A stretch of 64,000 nt of DNA from Obelidium mucronatum (Eukaryota; Chytridiomycota; Chytridiomycetes; Chytridiales; Chytriomycetaceae): assembly GCA_025765595.1 (NCBI GenBank), contig JAIVFH010000060.1, forward strand, positions 1-64,000, in the 5' to 3' direction. Shown piece after piece: positions 1 through 11,623 of the stretch. The notes under the pieces are model-generated. The model saw nothing but the letters and a program-made list of their open reading frames with translations, was not told the DNA's origin and ran no database searches. Position numbers and translations under genes: made by a program. Position 1 is the first letter of the stretch. Every line of letters starts with the position of its first letter.

Positions 1-52
1 TTGCGAACGCCATTTGGTTACTAAAATAAAAAGAATAAAAGTAAAAGATAAA

Positions 53-1131
53 ATGGATTCGCAAAACTCATCAAGCGATCCCACGCCAACAACAAACAGC
101 GACGGGTCGGCAGGAAATCCAGCCATCTTTGACTCACAGTACGCCATCCTGGGCGTGGTGCTGGGCATGTCCATCGAGATCTGCCTCACGGGAATCATCA
201 CAACCCTGATACGCGTCTTTCAAGGCGGACAAATGATCACCACGGGAAACTTTAACATTGTAGCTGCTATTATGGCCGGGTTCAATGTTATTTGCATTGC
301 CTATCAGAGTATTCTCTCGTGGGTCTTTTTCTTGTCACCAGACTATTGCCGCAACGGTACTTTGGCTGGAAACATTTCGTCCCACTTCTTCAATCTGGTT
401 TTTGGTTCGTTAATCGTTATGTGCCTTCATTGGACCTGTATCCCTTCAAGCTGGTGATGACTCAGATTCCCCAAACTCTCCACCATTCAAAAAAAAAAAA
501 TACAGATCTCTTCATGCTTTACAAAACGCTTTCCATCAGTGGCGGAAACTTCAAGGTCGAAGTAACAATGTACCTGATCCTTCTGAACAGACTAGCGTGG
601 GGAATCACCGACATGTTCAAGTCCCATGGAGAATGGGACGCCAATCTCAATACGTGCGTTTATAACCAGTTCCCACTTACAGGACTGGGATTTATTTCCT
701 CCGATATGATTTCACATGCGTTTTCAGGCTTGATTGCCTTGATTTACGGTTGTATGCATGTAATGACCCAAGCTGAACCAGGAAGCGGTGACTCCATGAC
801 CATGACTATCGCTAAAACGCTTATAGATGGGAATAGTTGAGTGTTACTTCTTTTTACCCTTTTTTTTTTTAAAATAATTGCATGACTAAAATACAGTACA
901 GTTCTTCGGTGTCTTGTTGTTTTGGGAATCCATAGCTACGCAATCTATGCATACCAAAACTTCAAAAACGATCCATACGCTAGTAACGTGGCTCTTTTAG
1001 TCGAAATCTATATTTGGGCACGAGTCGTGAATGCAGAACACTTTTATTCAGTGGGGAGCGTCAGTTACGCGAGACCATCAGCAGCAATGCGTAGCAGCGT
1101 TTCAGAACAGTCAGTCGAAGCGAGGGGATAA
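53..1131 (+). CDS. Seven-TM membrane protein, paralogue A of a four-member family
   Basis: Exons 53-404, 506-835 and 902-1131 splice in frame to 303 residues; the ATG at 53 is the first in frame. I count seven hydrophobic segments: near residues 27-52, 64-90, 106-125 and 140-160, one after the NQFPLTGLG motif, and two in the last exon. A Cys in the TM2-TM3 loop (SPDYC, followed by NGT and NIS glycosylation sequons) and a Cys in the TM4-TM5 loop (NTCVYNQFPLTG) recur in all copies. The last segment carries YIWARVVNAEHFY, matching the Y-x-x-AR-x-x-N signature of the others. I do not recognise a named family. The layout resembles a GPCR, but that is inference. The first-intron phase and position are shared with paralogues B and D, the second with B and C. 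Confidence 0.7.
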
Positions 1132-1189
1132 AGTTTATTTCCTCTCAAGTTCTCTCTTTCAAAAGTTTCAATTAAAAAATAATTTATGT

Positions 1190-1778
1190 TTATTGTACCT
1201 CTGGGTCTTCACATTCATTTACAACATCACAACGCGTCCAAAATTTTATTCCCTCGTCACAATTTACTTCAAGGGACTCTGTCCTGAGAAAGGAATGATA
1301 GGCAGTGTTGTTGAACACATTTGCTCGTTCATATTCGCCAGTGGTCAAGGATACTTCATCCACAAACGGTATTACTTTTGTTAAATAGGGGCTCTGTAAT
1401 TCCAATTCTTTTTGTCGAGGCCTTAATGTTCCGTCAATTTGGCTACCGTTTTGAAAAAAAATGAAGGTCAAACTCACATGAGACCATACCCCGCAAAACT
1501 ATTCCCAATAATCACAACGTTTCTGCTTAGTTGTTCTTTCGCCCAGTTGGATCCCAACACGTTTGAATACATCTGATTCCCGCAATGAGGCATGTAGAAC
1601 AGTGTCGGTGGTCCTTCAGAGACATGTCGCCTTCCTTGCTCATTCTTTTCAATCACGGATATATTCAGCGATTCAAGCACTTTTATATCCGTGGAGGTAA
1701 ACACAGGATCATATGCTTCAACGTCCTCAAGCTATAAACGAAAAATATTAAAATACGCTCCCGCAAATGGAGAAAAAC

Positions 1779-1842
<64 letters not shown>

Positions 1843-2337
1843 GCAATACCTCAAACTCATCTCGAAGTAAGACAAGGAACGCCAACTGATGCCTTGAAAT
1901 CACGCTTTCGGTTATAGATCCAATTCCATAGCAAATGCATTTCCATTTTCGACCGATAGGATACACAGATTTGTTTATTTCTTGGATGGCAGACGTGTAG
2001 AAGGTTGACTGTTTCATGTGTGTTCTATGATTGAAAAAAGAGAGTTGAAGAATCGTTATCAACAACTTTTGTTCTTCTTCCCTCTCCAAGACTGCAATTT
2101 GAAATCTAAAACAAAAAAAGCTTACATGATCTCATCGATGGCTATTTGTATGGACTCTGCTGTTACAGTTGTAGTTGGTGCTTTGTGCGATTGCTTGTAC
2201 GTGAATCCGCTTGGCCTGCTGCTGCTGGTTAAGGGAGCAAGCGGCGGTTGTCCAACAGCTGCATTCGCCCGAGAAGTTGTTCCTTTTGATCCACCCCGCC
2301 CCTTCTTTGTCACAAGTTTGAATCCGTCGTCTTCCAT
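1190..2337 (-). CDS. SRR1-like domain protein
   Basis: Four exons (2337-2126, 2105-1850, 1731-1478, 1442-1190) give 324 residues in one frame. Family hallmarks are the CYGIGSITESVISRHQLAF block, followed by YDPVFTSTDIKVLESL, TLFYMPHCG and VVIIGNSFAGY, which matches the SRR1 domain (PF07985) found in plant SRR1 and yeast Ber1. The N-terminal 60 residues are basic and low-complexity. Known members are linked to circadian or heme-related regulation and microtubule stability; the molecular activity is unresolved. Introns are odd: one is only 20 nt (2106-2125), one 35 nt (1443-1477), and the 118-nt intron (1732-1849) holds a 61-base homopolymer. The gene converges on paralogue A and is divergent from paralogue B. 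Confidence 0.8.
1780..1840. repeat. 61-base A homopolymer (poly-T on the gene strand) inside an SRR1-like intron
   Basis: An uninterrupted run of A on the plus strand sits just downstream of the GTATTG donor of the second-to-last intron of the SRR1-like gene, in the place of a polypyrimidine tract. Its exact length is unreliable in any sequencing technology. Confidence 0.9.
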
Positions 2338-2520
2338 TTTTGACAGCAAAAACCAAAAATAAAAGATGGCAGTGATTTTAGCCGGTATTTCAACAGCAGC
2401 CATACGTCGATTCAGTTATATGGCAAATTAATTACTCACATTCCGATACAAAGAAAGATCTTACAAAGGGGCTCTCACTCAACCCTTTTTTTGCGAGCTG
2501 ATTTACATTTTATACGTCAA

Positions 2521-3760
2521 ATGACCCACAACGCGGGAGCCCGAGTATCAATCAGAGACTCTCATTTCCCAGAACTTAAAGGAAGCGGCGATCTCAATAC
2601 CCAGCTGTCAAATCTAAGCCTCACCACACGAGAGTTCTTTTTCCTTGGAATATACACGGGTCTGTCTGTCGAGCTGTGCATATGGAGTCTCGTCAACATC
2701 TCCTACAAGATTTCCAAGGACACAAAGCAGAGGTTCTATAAGACCGGGATATTGATGGGTATCGGGAACATGGCTTGTATAGTATATGGCTTGTCGCTCA
2801 TTGCTCTCAACTTCGCGACGTCAACGACTTGTGCTGCAATATGTATTGCAAATAACGCGACAAGCCATGTGTTTTATATAGCCTTTGGTGAGGTTGTTTG
2901 TTCACATCGTGCAGGGATCCTCTATGAACTCTGAAAAAAAAAGACAGTTTTATTCTCTACAAATGCTACCACCTCTCCAATCGAAACAAGATTATATTAA
3001 AGTGCATCATTGCAATTCTATCTCTTCGATTTCTATTTGCAATCGCGGATCTCGTCAGAAGCTATGGTCATTACCTGCATTCGGAGGGATGCATCTATTC
3101 GCAAAATCCCCTCACAGGGATAATATACAACTGCTGGGATCTCTTGATCGACTGCTTCGTGACTGCAGTCACGGTTTCGGTTTCCTTTACGAAACTGAGT
3201 GTTCAAAGCCCTTACGTCAAATCGCTTTTAAAGAAAAACAGTTATACGGAAAACACTTTTTTTTTCTTTCCAAATCAAAAATGTATTTAATTGTATAACT
3301 TCTGCCTTTATTATCTATAGTTATTCGATCCTCTTCCGTCGTCCTAGTCAACTCATTCTTGATTTACGTCAGTGCGTATTGGACACACCCTTTCCACTCA
3401 GCTGTTGCATGGAGCGCTCAAAGCTACGTCATTGCACGATGCCTCAATTCAGATTTATTCGTGACCGCACGAAATACAACAACACAGTTTCGGGATTCTC
3501 TCACAGAAAGCAGAGTATTGGATCTCACTTCCGGGTTAAAAGTCCGTCGCGTGGTTACTTTGAGGAAGCAGAGCGGCGGCGGGAGCGTTGGTTCCGAAAC
3601 GGAACCTAAAAAAAAGAGGGGTTCTTTGGATGCTACTACTTCTAGTAGTGTGAATTCTGTCGAGGGAGAGAGTAAATCGCCGAGAAGAGAAAGATTGTCT
3701 TCGTTTCCACAGCGAAGTAGTGTCGATAGAGCACCTTCCCGAAAGGGTTCTTGCGGATGA
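2521..3760 (+). CDS. Seven-TM membrane protein, paralogue B
   Basis: Exons 2521-2887, 2944-3240 and 3321-3760 join in frame to 367 residues. The first intron falls after the same Phe, and in the same phase, as in paralogues A and D; the second falls after the same Lys/Glu/Gly-Asn position as in A and C. Seven hydrophobic segments are seen. The paired loop cysteines are in STTCAA and EGCIYSQNPLTG, and the last TM segment ends SYVIARCLNSDLF. The C-terminal tail of about 120 residues is basic and Ser-rich (RRVVTLRKQSGGG, EPKKKRGSLD, ESKSPRRERLSS), suited to phosphorylation in a cytoplasmic tail; that role is inference. The glycosylation sequon NNAT sits before TM3, as in A and D. Family and ligand are unknown. 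Confidence 0.7.
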
Positions 3761-3978
3761 AACCGGTTGAAACCCTTGAGAATAAAGAATCAGTTGGGAA
3801 GGTTGAATCAAGTCGTGATTTCTAATCACAGCCTTGGATGATAACAGCAAAATCGGTTAAGAGATTGCAAATTACAGAAGAACGAAAAAAAGTATGGTTC
3901 TAAATCCAGAAAGAGTGCTTTTGGATGTGTTTTTCTTGGAAAGCGTATTTTACCTTCTATACTTTTTGCACCCAAAAA

Positions 3979-5250
3979 ATGTCACTACCAACCAACCTCA
4001 AATCGCAGTCCTTCGCAAATCTATTCCGCCATTCAAACCTAGCAGCCATTACTTACACCCCAGATTCAATTGCATCGCATGTCATCCAGTCAGACGAACA
4101 TCACAGATCGAAAGGTTTGTTTTCTGACTGTTAGTTGGAAAAAAGGAAAAAGAAAAAGATGTTAACCTAACTTGGGCATAAACAAAACACACACAGGCGA
4201 TTGGGGTCTTAAGCACTCTCTGCCAACTCACCTTCGGCCTGCAATTATCCTCGCATCTTCTCTTGACCACCCATTGAAGAAGTCCTGTGTGTATCGATCA
4301 GCCGTGAGCGATCTTGCTCGACTGCATAGATTCAAAAAACTCTTTGGCGCCTTCCTGTCTCCCACTTTTGATGCATTGAATCAACGGAAAAGCCAGGAGC
4401 AGGTTTCCAACGACTCTGCCATTGATTTGAGCCGCATTTCAGAACAAGAATTTGCCGCATTGATCAAAAAAGCTCAGCAGTTTTACGCAGATTCTCAGAA
4501 ATCGGAACAAGGAAGAGGAAGGAGCGAAGCGTGATTGGGAGTCTGCTTTGGGTGTCGCCAAGGAAACCCACAAGTCTGTTTACTCTGTCCGGAGTTCAGC
4601 AGCCGCTGGAACCATTCATCCTCCCTTTTATTGGGCTCAACCTTCCCATCAGTCCGACGAAGCCCACAATGCGTCTTTCCTTGAGTCTACCGAGCAAGCT
4701 AAAGCCGACGAACCAAAAGACCCTCACACTGTCCCAATCGCTGCTCGATACCTCAACCCTGTCACTGGCGGTCACGCTATCGGTATCTCTGGATACGTTG
4801 CCTTCCTTCCCGACTCTGAAGTGGATTATGTCAGCGGCCGACCCACTACCGCCTTGAACCGTGAATTTGCTGGCCAATTCGAACGCAAACCCGGAAATAG
4901 GATTGACGTGTTTGTTCAAACAGTCGATTGGGATGCAGTTTCTGGACGCTGGATGATTGGAGTTACTCAAAAGGATCCTTCCAAGCAAGGAATCTATAAC
5001 ATCCCATCAGGGTGGTATTGGTGGGTTTGGAATTGGTCCTGAAAATGGATCTGGTGACATGTTGAATGATTCCCTGGCAAAGTCGTCCCTCGCGGGACAG
5101 GGTTTGGGGAGCGCGGCGATTTTGGCTCGGGTTCATGCTAGTAGACCAGATAATAAGCTGGCCAAATCTGCAGCTCTCTTGAAGAGAGCAACTGAGATGA
5201 CTAATTTGTTGGGTGAAGTGCTGGAGGGACCGATGAAGGGGAAAAAGTAG
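3979..5250 (+). CDS. MRP51: Mrp51-like mitochondrial small-subunit ribosomal protein (bS1m)
   Basis: The product opens MSLPTNLKSQSFANLFRHSN, a basic amphipathic start that could act as a mitochondrial targeting sequence. Across a clean intron (4115-4196) it continues RSK/GDWGLKHSLPT, the GDWGLK(R/H)-x-LP element I associate with fungal Mrp51 (PF11709). Later blocks include TVPIAARYLNPVTGGHAIGI and NRIDVFVQTVDWD. Mrp51 is part of the 37S mitoribosome near the mRNA entry region. Two frame changes follow the first intron. Near 4490 a 19-nt GT-AG segment (GTTTTACGCAGATTCTCAG) restores the frame; near 5015 a 49-nt GT-AG segment does so, joining RWMIG to GGIGGFGIG. The family call rests on motif memory only, and the tail was not matched. 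Confidence 0.55.
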
Positions 5251-5370
5251 ATGACAATAATATTGATGGATATTTTTTGAACAGAGTTTCCCTTGTGTTG
5301 ATCCGAGTGGAAATCCCTCACTCCAAGTGTCATTGAAAAAGGCAACGGCTTCATCCAGAAAAAAAAGGAT

Positions 5371-7192
5371 ATGCTGGGCCATCAGCTATTTTATCTGGGC
5401 ATAGTGGCAGGATTTTCTATCGAAGTCGCCGTTTGTGGAATCCTCACAATCCTAAACAAACTGGCTACAACCAACCTGAAATCACGAGTCACAATATCGA
5501 TTATCGGGACTTGTAACATATTGTGCATATTCTACGCTTTGAGCCAGCTTATTTTTCAAATCGCTCCTAATCAAGATCTATGTGGATGGTTGGGCACCGT
5601 CACAAACATCATTAGCCACGTCTTTTTCTTAGTCATTTGACGCGTTTGTGCTGTTTGTTGCATACTTTATTACAAATAAGGACATTTGGGTCCGTCGCCT
5701 CAGCTATCCTTATACTATTTCATCGTCTTGTTTGGGCTGTTTTGGATGTTATATATTCTTCTGCTCAATGGGACATGTCTTCTCACTCTTGTTTATACAA
5801 TCAACATCAAGTGACTGGGGCTGGATACAATTTAGCTGACTTTTTGTGCGACTGTGTTGCAACTGTCTCCGCTATATATATTTCACGCAAAAGATTCTCG
5901 AAACAATCACAACTCGTTCAAGCCCTCATTGAAAAGAATGGTAACGAGACAAAAAAAAACCCACCGCTTTGCGCGCAATTTTGTCATTTGTTGACGTTAA
6001 CTCTGCCCCCATTTTTTTTTCTCCATACTTCTTCAAAAGTGTTTCGGTTCCTCTTCATTTCAGTTCAAAGCAGTGTGCTCATTTATTTAAGCAGCACTTC
6101 TTCCTCCTCCAACCAAGACGCCTTTACAAACTCCCTAGCTTGGTTTGTTCAAACCTATATTCTCGCGCGCTGCATCAACTACGATCTCCTCTTCCAAGTT
6201 GATCCAGACCACTACCAGACATTCGGGATGGCAATTCGACGCGCTTCAAAGAGTATCCGCAGCTTACATACACGGACAGGAGCTCCTGATGAAGAGGCCG
6301 CAGACGCATGGATCGCGTTGGCCGCAAATGAGGCGGGAAAGCGATGCAGCGTTGCTTTGGGTGATGTTCCTTTTTCGTCTCCGCCAAGTGGGGGGCCGGC
6401 GCGGTAGCAGTCGGATGGTAGAGATTCCAGCAGCAAATTCGTCGCGTGCTGTTTTGGGAACAGGGAGTAGCAATGGTGGCGGGGGTGGCAGCAGTATAGG
6501 GGTTGGGTCTGGCTTCCAATGGCGACGAGTTTGCTCCAGTAGGCCGCAAGAGTACAGTCTCTGTTGTGATCAACAATTGCTCCGACACAAATATCGGAGG
6601 GATTCCAGAACAAGAGAGTAGTTGCAGTGATTTGAAAATGATGCGGTCGAGAAGCACATCGAGGAGTCAAGTTGGAATCGACAGAAAGTGCAGCCAACAT
6701 TCCGTCAATAAGATCAGTCCAGCGTCTAGCAGCAAAAGCCTGAAGGAATCTTGTAAGGAGAGTAACGGAGGTTTAGATCAACCCGATGCATTTAGCCCTC
6801 CTTTGAGTATGATTGGGTCTTTCAACTCAATGGATCGAGGAAAAGTTTTGAGACGGCAATCTTCCGAAAGCGATAAACTGTGGTCAATACCCTCCTCCAT
6901 CAAGAATCCTGTAACAGAAAAACTTGGATACATTGTCACAGCGGCTCATTCATCAAACAATTCAGTATGCAACAACAGGAAACCCTCCCCACGAATAAAA
7001 GTGAGAAGGATATCTGTTCTTAGTCAAGAGGACAGTGATTCGGGGGCAAGCCAGAGCTTCATGGATAGCTCCCATAGTTCCCCTACAGGCACATCGGTTA
7101 ACAATGGTCCCAAAAAGGGAATTCTTAAACAGAAGCCGAGTAACCGTGTTAGTACGCCAGTAAAACCGACAAATTTCGGAGGGAAGAAATAA
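5371..7192 (+). CDS. Seven-TM membrane protein, paralogue C (frame-disrupted)
   Basis: It opens MLGHQLFYLGIVAGFSIEV, aligned with TM1 of the other copies, and has a shorter N-terminus. The loop cysteines (PNQDLC, SHSCLYNQHQVTGAGYN) and the last TM signature (TYILARCINYDLLF) are conserved. An intron at 5941-6063 occupies the same site as in A and B; the first family intron is absent. The segment DAFVLFVAYFITN, which should follow SHVFFLVI directly, is one base out of frame at about 5638, and the frame moves again by one base near 5690. The long Ser-rich tail (to 7192) also changes frame near 6400 and 6500, where GT-AG segments of 31 and 28 nt could be spliced. The gene is either decaying or contains assembly indels. 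It ends 19 bp from the convergent F-box gene. Confidence 0.6.
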
Positions 7193-7211
7193 AAGGCTGT
7201 ATTTGTACATT

Positions 7212-8025
7212 TCACATCAGATTTCTCTCCCAACCATCTAACAAGGCAACAACATCGCCATGGCCCAACATACTTGCCAGAATTGCAGCCATGCGATCTT
7301 GATCGCGTGGATCAACTTTACCTGTTTCCAGTAGCAGCTTCACCACATCAAACCGCCCATGAACATGCAGCCAACTGCAACATACCCCCACCTTGACCCC
7401 AACTGCTTGATGGATCCACTCCACACTCTTCAATCAACCATTTCGCTACATGAAAATGCCCACGCTCACACGCCACCCTCATCAACATGTGATTCCGACT
7501 CCTCACCCCTTCATCGTCATCTACAGCAAACGTCGCTTCGAAAAGAGCTTTCAAAATCGCTAAATATCCTTGCTCGCAGGCAACTTGAAATGCATAATAG
7601 TTATCCGCCGTTGGATCTACTCGGTTGTCCAGAATCAACATTTTCACCAACTGAGTGTATCCATGACAACATGCTTGCTGCAACACAAAACTTTCATTCA
7701 GCGATGGGTTATATTCTGGCTCAGAGTCCATGAGGAATTTGATGATTCTCGTTATTTTCGAATCACTCCAGGATGGGACTTTGGAAAAGTAGAGCGGGTA
7801 TTCCTGCATGTAGTATACTGCGGCATATGGAATCGGGAGATGTACATGTGTGAAGGATGAAAGCCGCCGATGGTTTCCTGCAAGCAGAGTCTTTGCAAAT
7901 GAATAACTGTTGATGAAGGAGAATCCAGAACAGGCAGAGCGCAGCGAGTAGAAGGCATCGTGAGGACTACAATGAGATGCAATAGCCACCAGAAGCTCTT
8001 GTGGAAGACTCTGAAGGGCCATCAT
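7212..8025 (-). CDS. F-box and ankyrin-repeat protein
   Basis: The product starts MMALQSLPQELLVAIASHCS, an F-box-like helix (LPxELL...I), followed by a hydrophobic linker and four or more ankyrin-like units: QQACCHGYTQLVKMLILDN, QVACEQGYLAILKALFEA, MRVACERGHFHVAKWLIEE and VHGRFDVVKLLLETG. F-box proteins recruit substrates to SCF ubiquitin ligases and ankyrin repeats bind the target, so a substrate receptor role is likely by family logic. One extra base near 7378 breaks the frame between LQLAA and VHGRFDVV, and no GT-AG segment explains it. The ATG at 8025 is chosen because the upstream in-frame codon is TTG. Confidence 0.65.
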
Positions 8026-9018
<993 letters not shown>

Positions 9019-9133
9019 ATTTTCTCCTTGGATATGGGGTAGTCTGTGGGATGGTTGTTTCGTGGCTTGGTTATTGGATGATAATAAACTCCAAGGAATT
9101 ACCACCTTCACACTTTCTGTTCATAAGTCGTAA

Positions 9134-11451
9134 ATGTTGGTCTCGCTGACGCTTTGCGTCACTCAAGCCCTTCTTGCGGCCGCCACTCTGGCAAAAACAC
9201 GCTACAACCTCATCGACAACGTGTGGTTCTTCAGCACAACCAACAGCTCCTTGTCGACCGACTGGACCCGCGTCTCTCTCCCCCACACGTGGAACGGCCT
9301 CGATACGCAGAGTGGCGGCCACTACAGGCGGAATGCAAGCTGGTACCGGACGCTCTTGCTTCTGGCTGATGTTGACTTGGAAGCATCGCGATTAGTCCTT
9401 GATGTTGGTGCGGCTAATGCCGTGGCCGATGTCTTTGTCAACGAGATATTCGTGGGGCAACACAGGTTGAATCAAAGTGTGTCCATCCCGTCTCACTAAC
9501 AAGAAACACTCATTGAATCATAGGGGTGGATTCTCACGCTTCAGAATGGATTTTACAGAACAGGCAAAGACGGTTGCCAACAATTGGAAGTTATGCTCAC
9601 TCACCCTAAAAGTAGACAATAGTGCCTCTATTTCCGACGTATTGCCGCTGAAGAGCGACTTTCCTATGTTTGGCGGAATCTTCCGGGATATTGGCTATTG
9701 GCTCATCAAAAAACATGTTCCTGTACTGGACCCGTTTGATTCTGGATCATCAGGCGTCCAACTCCAGCAAACGAACATCATTTCTCAAACACATCCGATA
9801 CGTGTAACTTATCAAACGACGGTTCGCGCCACTTGTTTCGGAAACTTGTCGGATACAGCCTTCTCAGTGAATATTCGAGTTTTTGATGGAAGTCAAAATG
9901 TGGTTAACTCGACACACACATATTCCTTGCATTCGTCGTGCCTTCTGACTTCGTCGTTCATGATTCCGTTTTCGATCTCGAATCCACATGTTTGGCATGG
10001 CCGTGTTGATCCTTTTTTGTACAAGGCAACCATCGAAATAGTGTATCAGTCCCGGATTGTCGATTCATACACCACAAAAATCGGCGCAAGAACTTACTAT
10101 ATCCACCCTGAACGAGGATTCATTCTAAATGGACGCCCATACTCTTTGCATGGCGTCAACTTGCACCAAGACTGGGACAAACTTGGTTGGGCCATCTCCG
10201 CAAAACACACTCTCGAGAACTTTCGAGCAATGGTTGATCTCAATATGACCGCCCTGCGCTGCTCCAACTACCAGCATTCTGATTATACCTACACTCTTGC
10301 CGATGAATTTGGGTTTGTCGTTTGGGCCGAAATACCAAACTTGAAAGTCGTCCCGGTGAACCCAGCTGCGTATTTAAATGCGGGCAGTCAGTTACGGGAA
10401 CTGATTCGACAGGCTGGGAATCATGCTTCGATTTTATTTTGGTCAATTGGCCATGAATTGGACGTTACGCGCTCAAACCCTCTTCCTTTACTTTGGATGC
10501 TGCAAAAAATTGTCAAATCAGAGGACTCATATCGAATGACGGTACGCTCACATCCTCAGCGAATCCCCGCATTAAAAGGAATGCCTGACTAAACAACAAA
10601 ACAAATCATAGACAATGTCAATCACAAGCACCACAGCCCTGACAAACCCAATAGCATCCATCACAGATACAATCGCAATCACAGCATACCACGGGTGGCA
10701 AGGAACCAAAACATCCAATCAAACAGGACCATTCCTCGACATTCACCATTCTCAGAACCCATTTCTTAAATTCGGGATTTGCGAATATGGGGCTGGCGCA
10801 AGCCCATTCTTGCACAGCGATACCCCAACTCGTTTGGACCACACGGAAGAATACCAAACTCTTGTCCATGAGAATATATTCCCGCAACTGTTTGGTGCGA
10901 ATCAACGGCCATACCTCTGGTGGAAAACCCTGTCAAGTTTTGCGGATTTCGCCGCGACTTCTACTGCCACCACTGTTGCTGATGAAAGCAACATGAGTAT
11001 TTTTGTCACATCGCAAACAACACAAAATATGTTAGTCAAGGGTGAAAGTGATTTGGGACTGTTAACCAGCAACAGAAGTATTCGGAAAGACTCCTTTTTT
11101 TACTATAAAGCGCATTGGAATTCTGGTGATCCCATGGTTTACATAACGTCTTCGCGATTCAAATATCGCAAACAAGTGGTGGATGTAAAGGTGTACTCGA
11201 CTGGTGTGGAATCTCTTTCTTTGACTGTGAATGGGAATGTGGTGGTGGTTCAAGAAGAAGGCTCTTTTCGAAAATTGAAGAAGGGTAGTAATGATGATAA
11301 GATTCATATCTGGGAGAGTGTACGGCTGAGGGAAGGTAGTAACAGTGTTCTTGCTACTGCAACAAGTTTGTTGGACGGGTCAAGTGTTGTGAGTAATTTG
11401 GTCGTGTGGTATCATATTCCAGATTTGGTCGTGATGGATGAGAATAATTAA
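9134..11451 (+). CDS. Secreted glycoside hydrolase family 2 (beta-galactosidase/glucuronidase-type)
   Basis: Exons 9134-9465, 9524-10541 and 10612-11451 give 729 residues. A hydrophobic signal peptide (MLVSLTLCVTQALLAAATLA) is followed by the GH2 jelly-roll domain (RVSLPHTWNGLD; VFVNEIFVGQHRGGFSRFR), the Ig-like domain and the TIM barrel (FILNGRPYSLHGVNLHQD). The nucleophile is in FGICEYGAGAS. The acid/base element reads FWSIGHELD, where the Asn normally preceding the catalytic Glu in clan GH-A (NE) is His. The C-terminal Ig-like region (VDVKVYSTGVESLSLTVNG) is present. Such an enzyme would cleave beta-linked sugars outside the cell; the substrate cannot be read from sequence. A CTAAC branch-like site lies in the first intron. 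Confidence 0.88.
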
Positions 11452-11623
11452 AAAAAGATTAATGTAAACATGCATAATTATAAGTGTAATGAATGAAAAT
11501 TCCATTCATTGCTGTATAGTGTGAACAAAATTCATTTTCAGCAAGGAAGCAAAAAATTGTTGTCTGAAAGGAAACTGAAACTTGTTTTTCTCTCCTCCAC
11601 TCAAAGAAGGTGGATCCCCCAAG

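Noticed and set aside
6175..6700. Overlapping minus-strand ORFs opposite the tail of 7TM copy C
   Set aside because: The plus-strand Ser-rich tail gives a better explanation and continues the 7TM reading frames.
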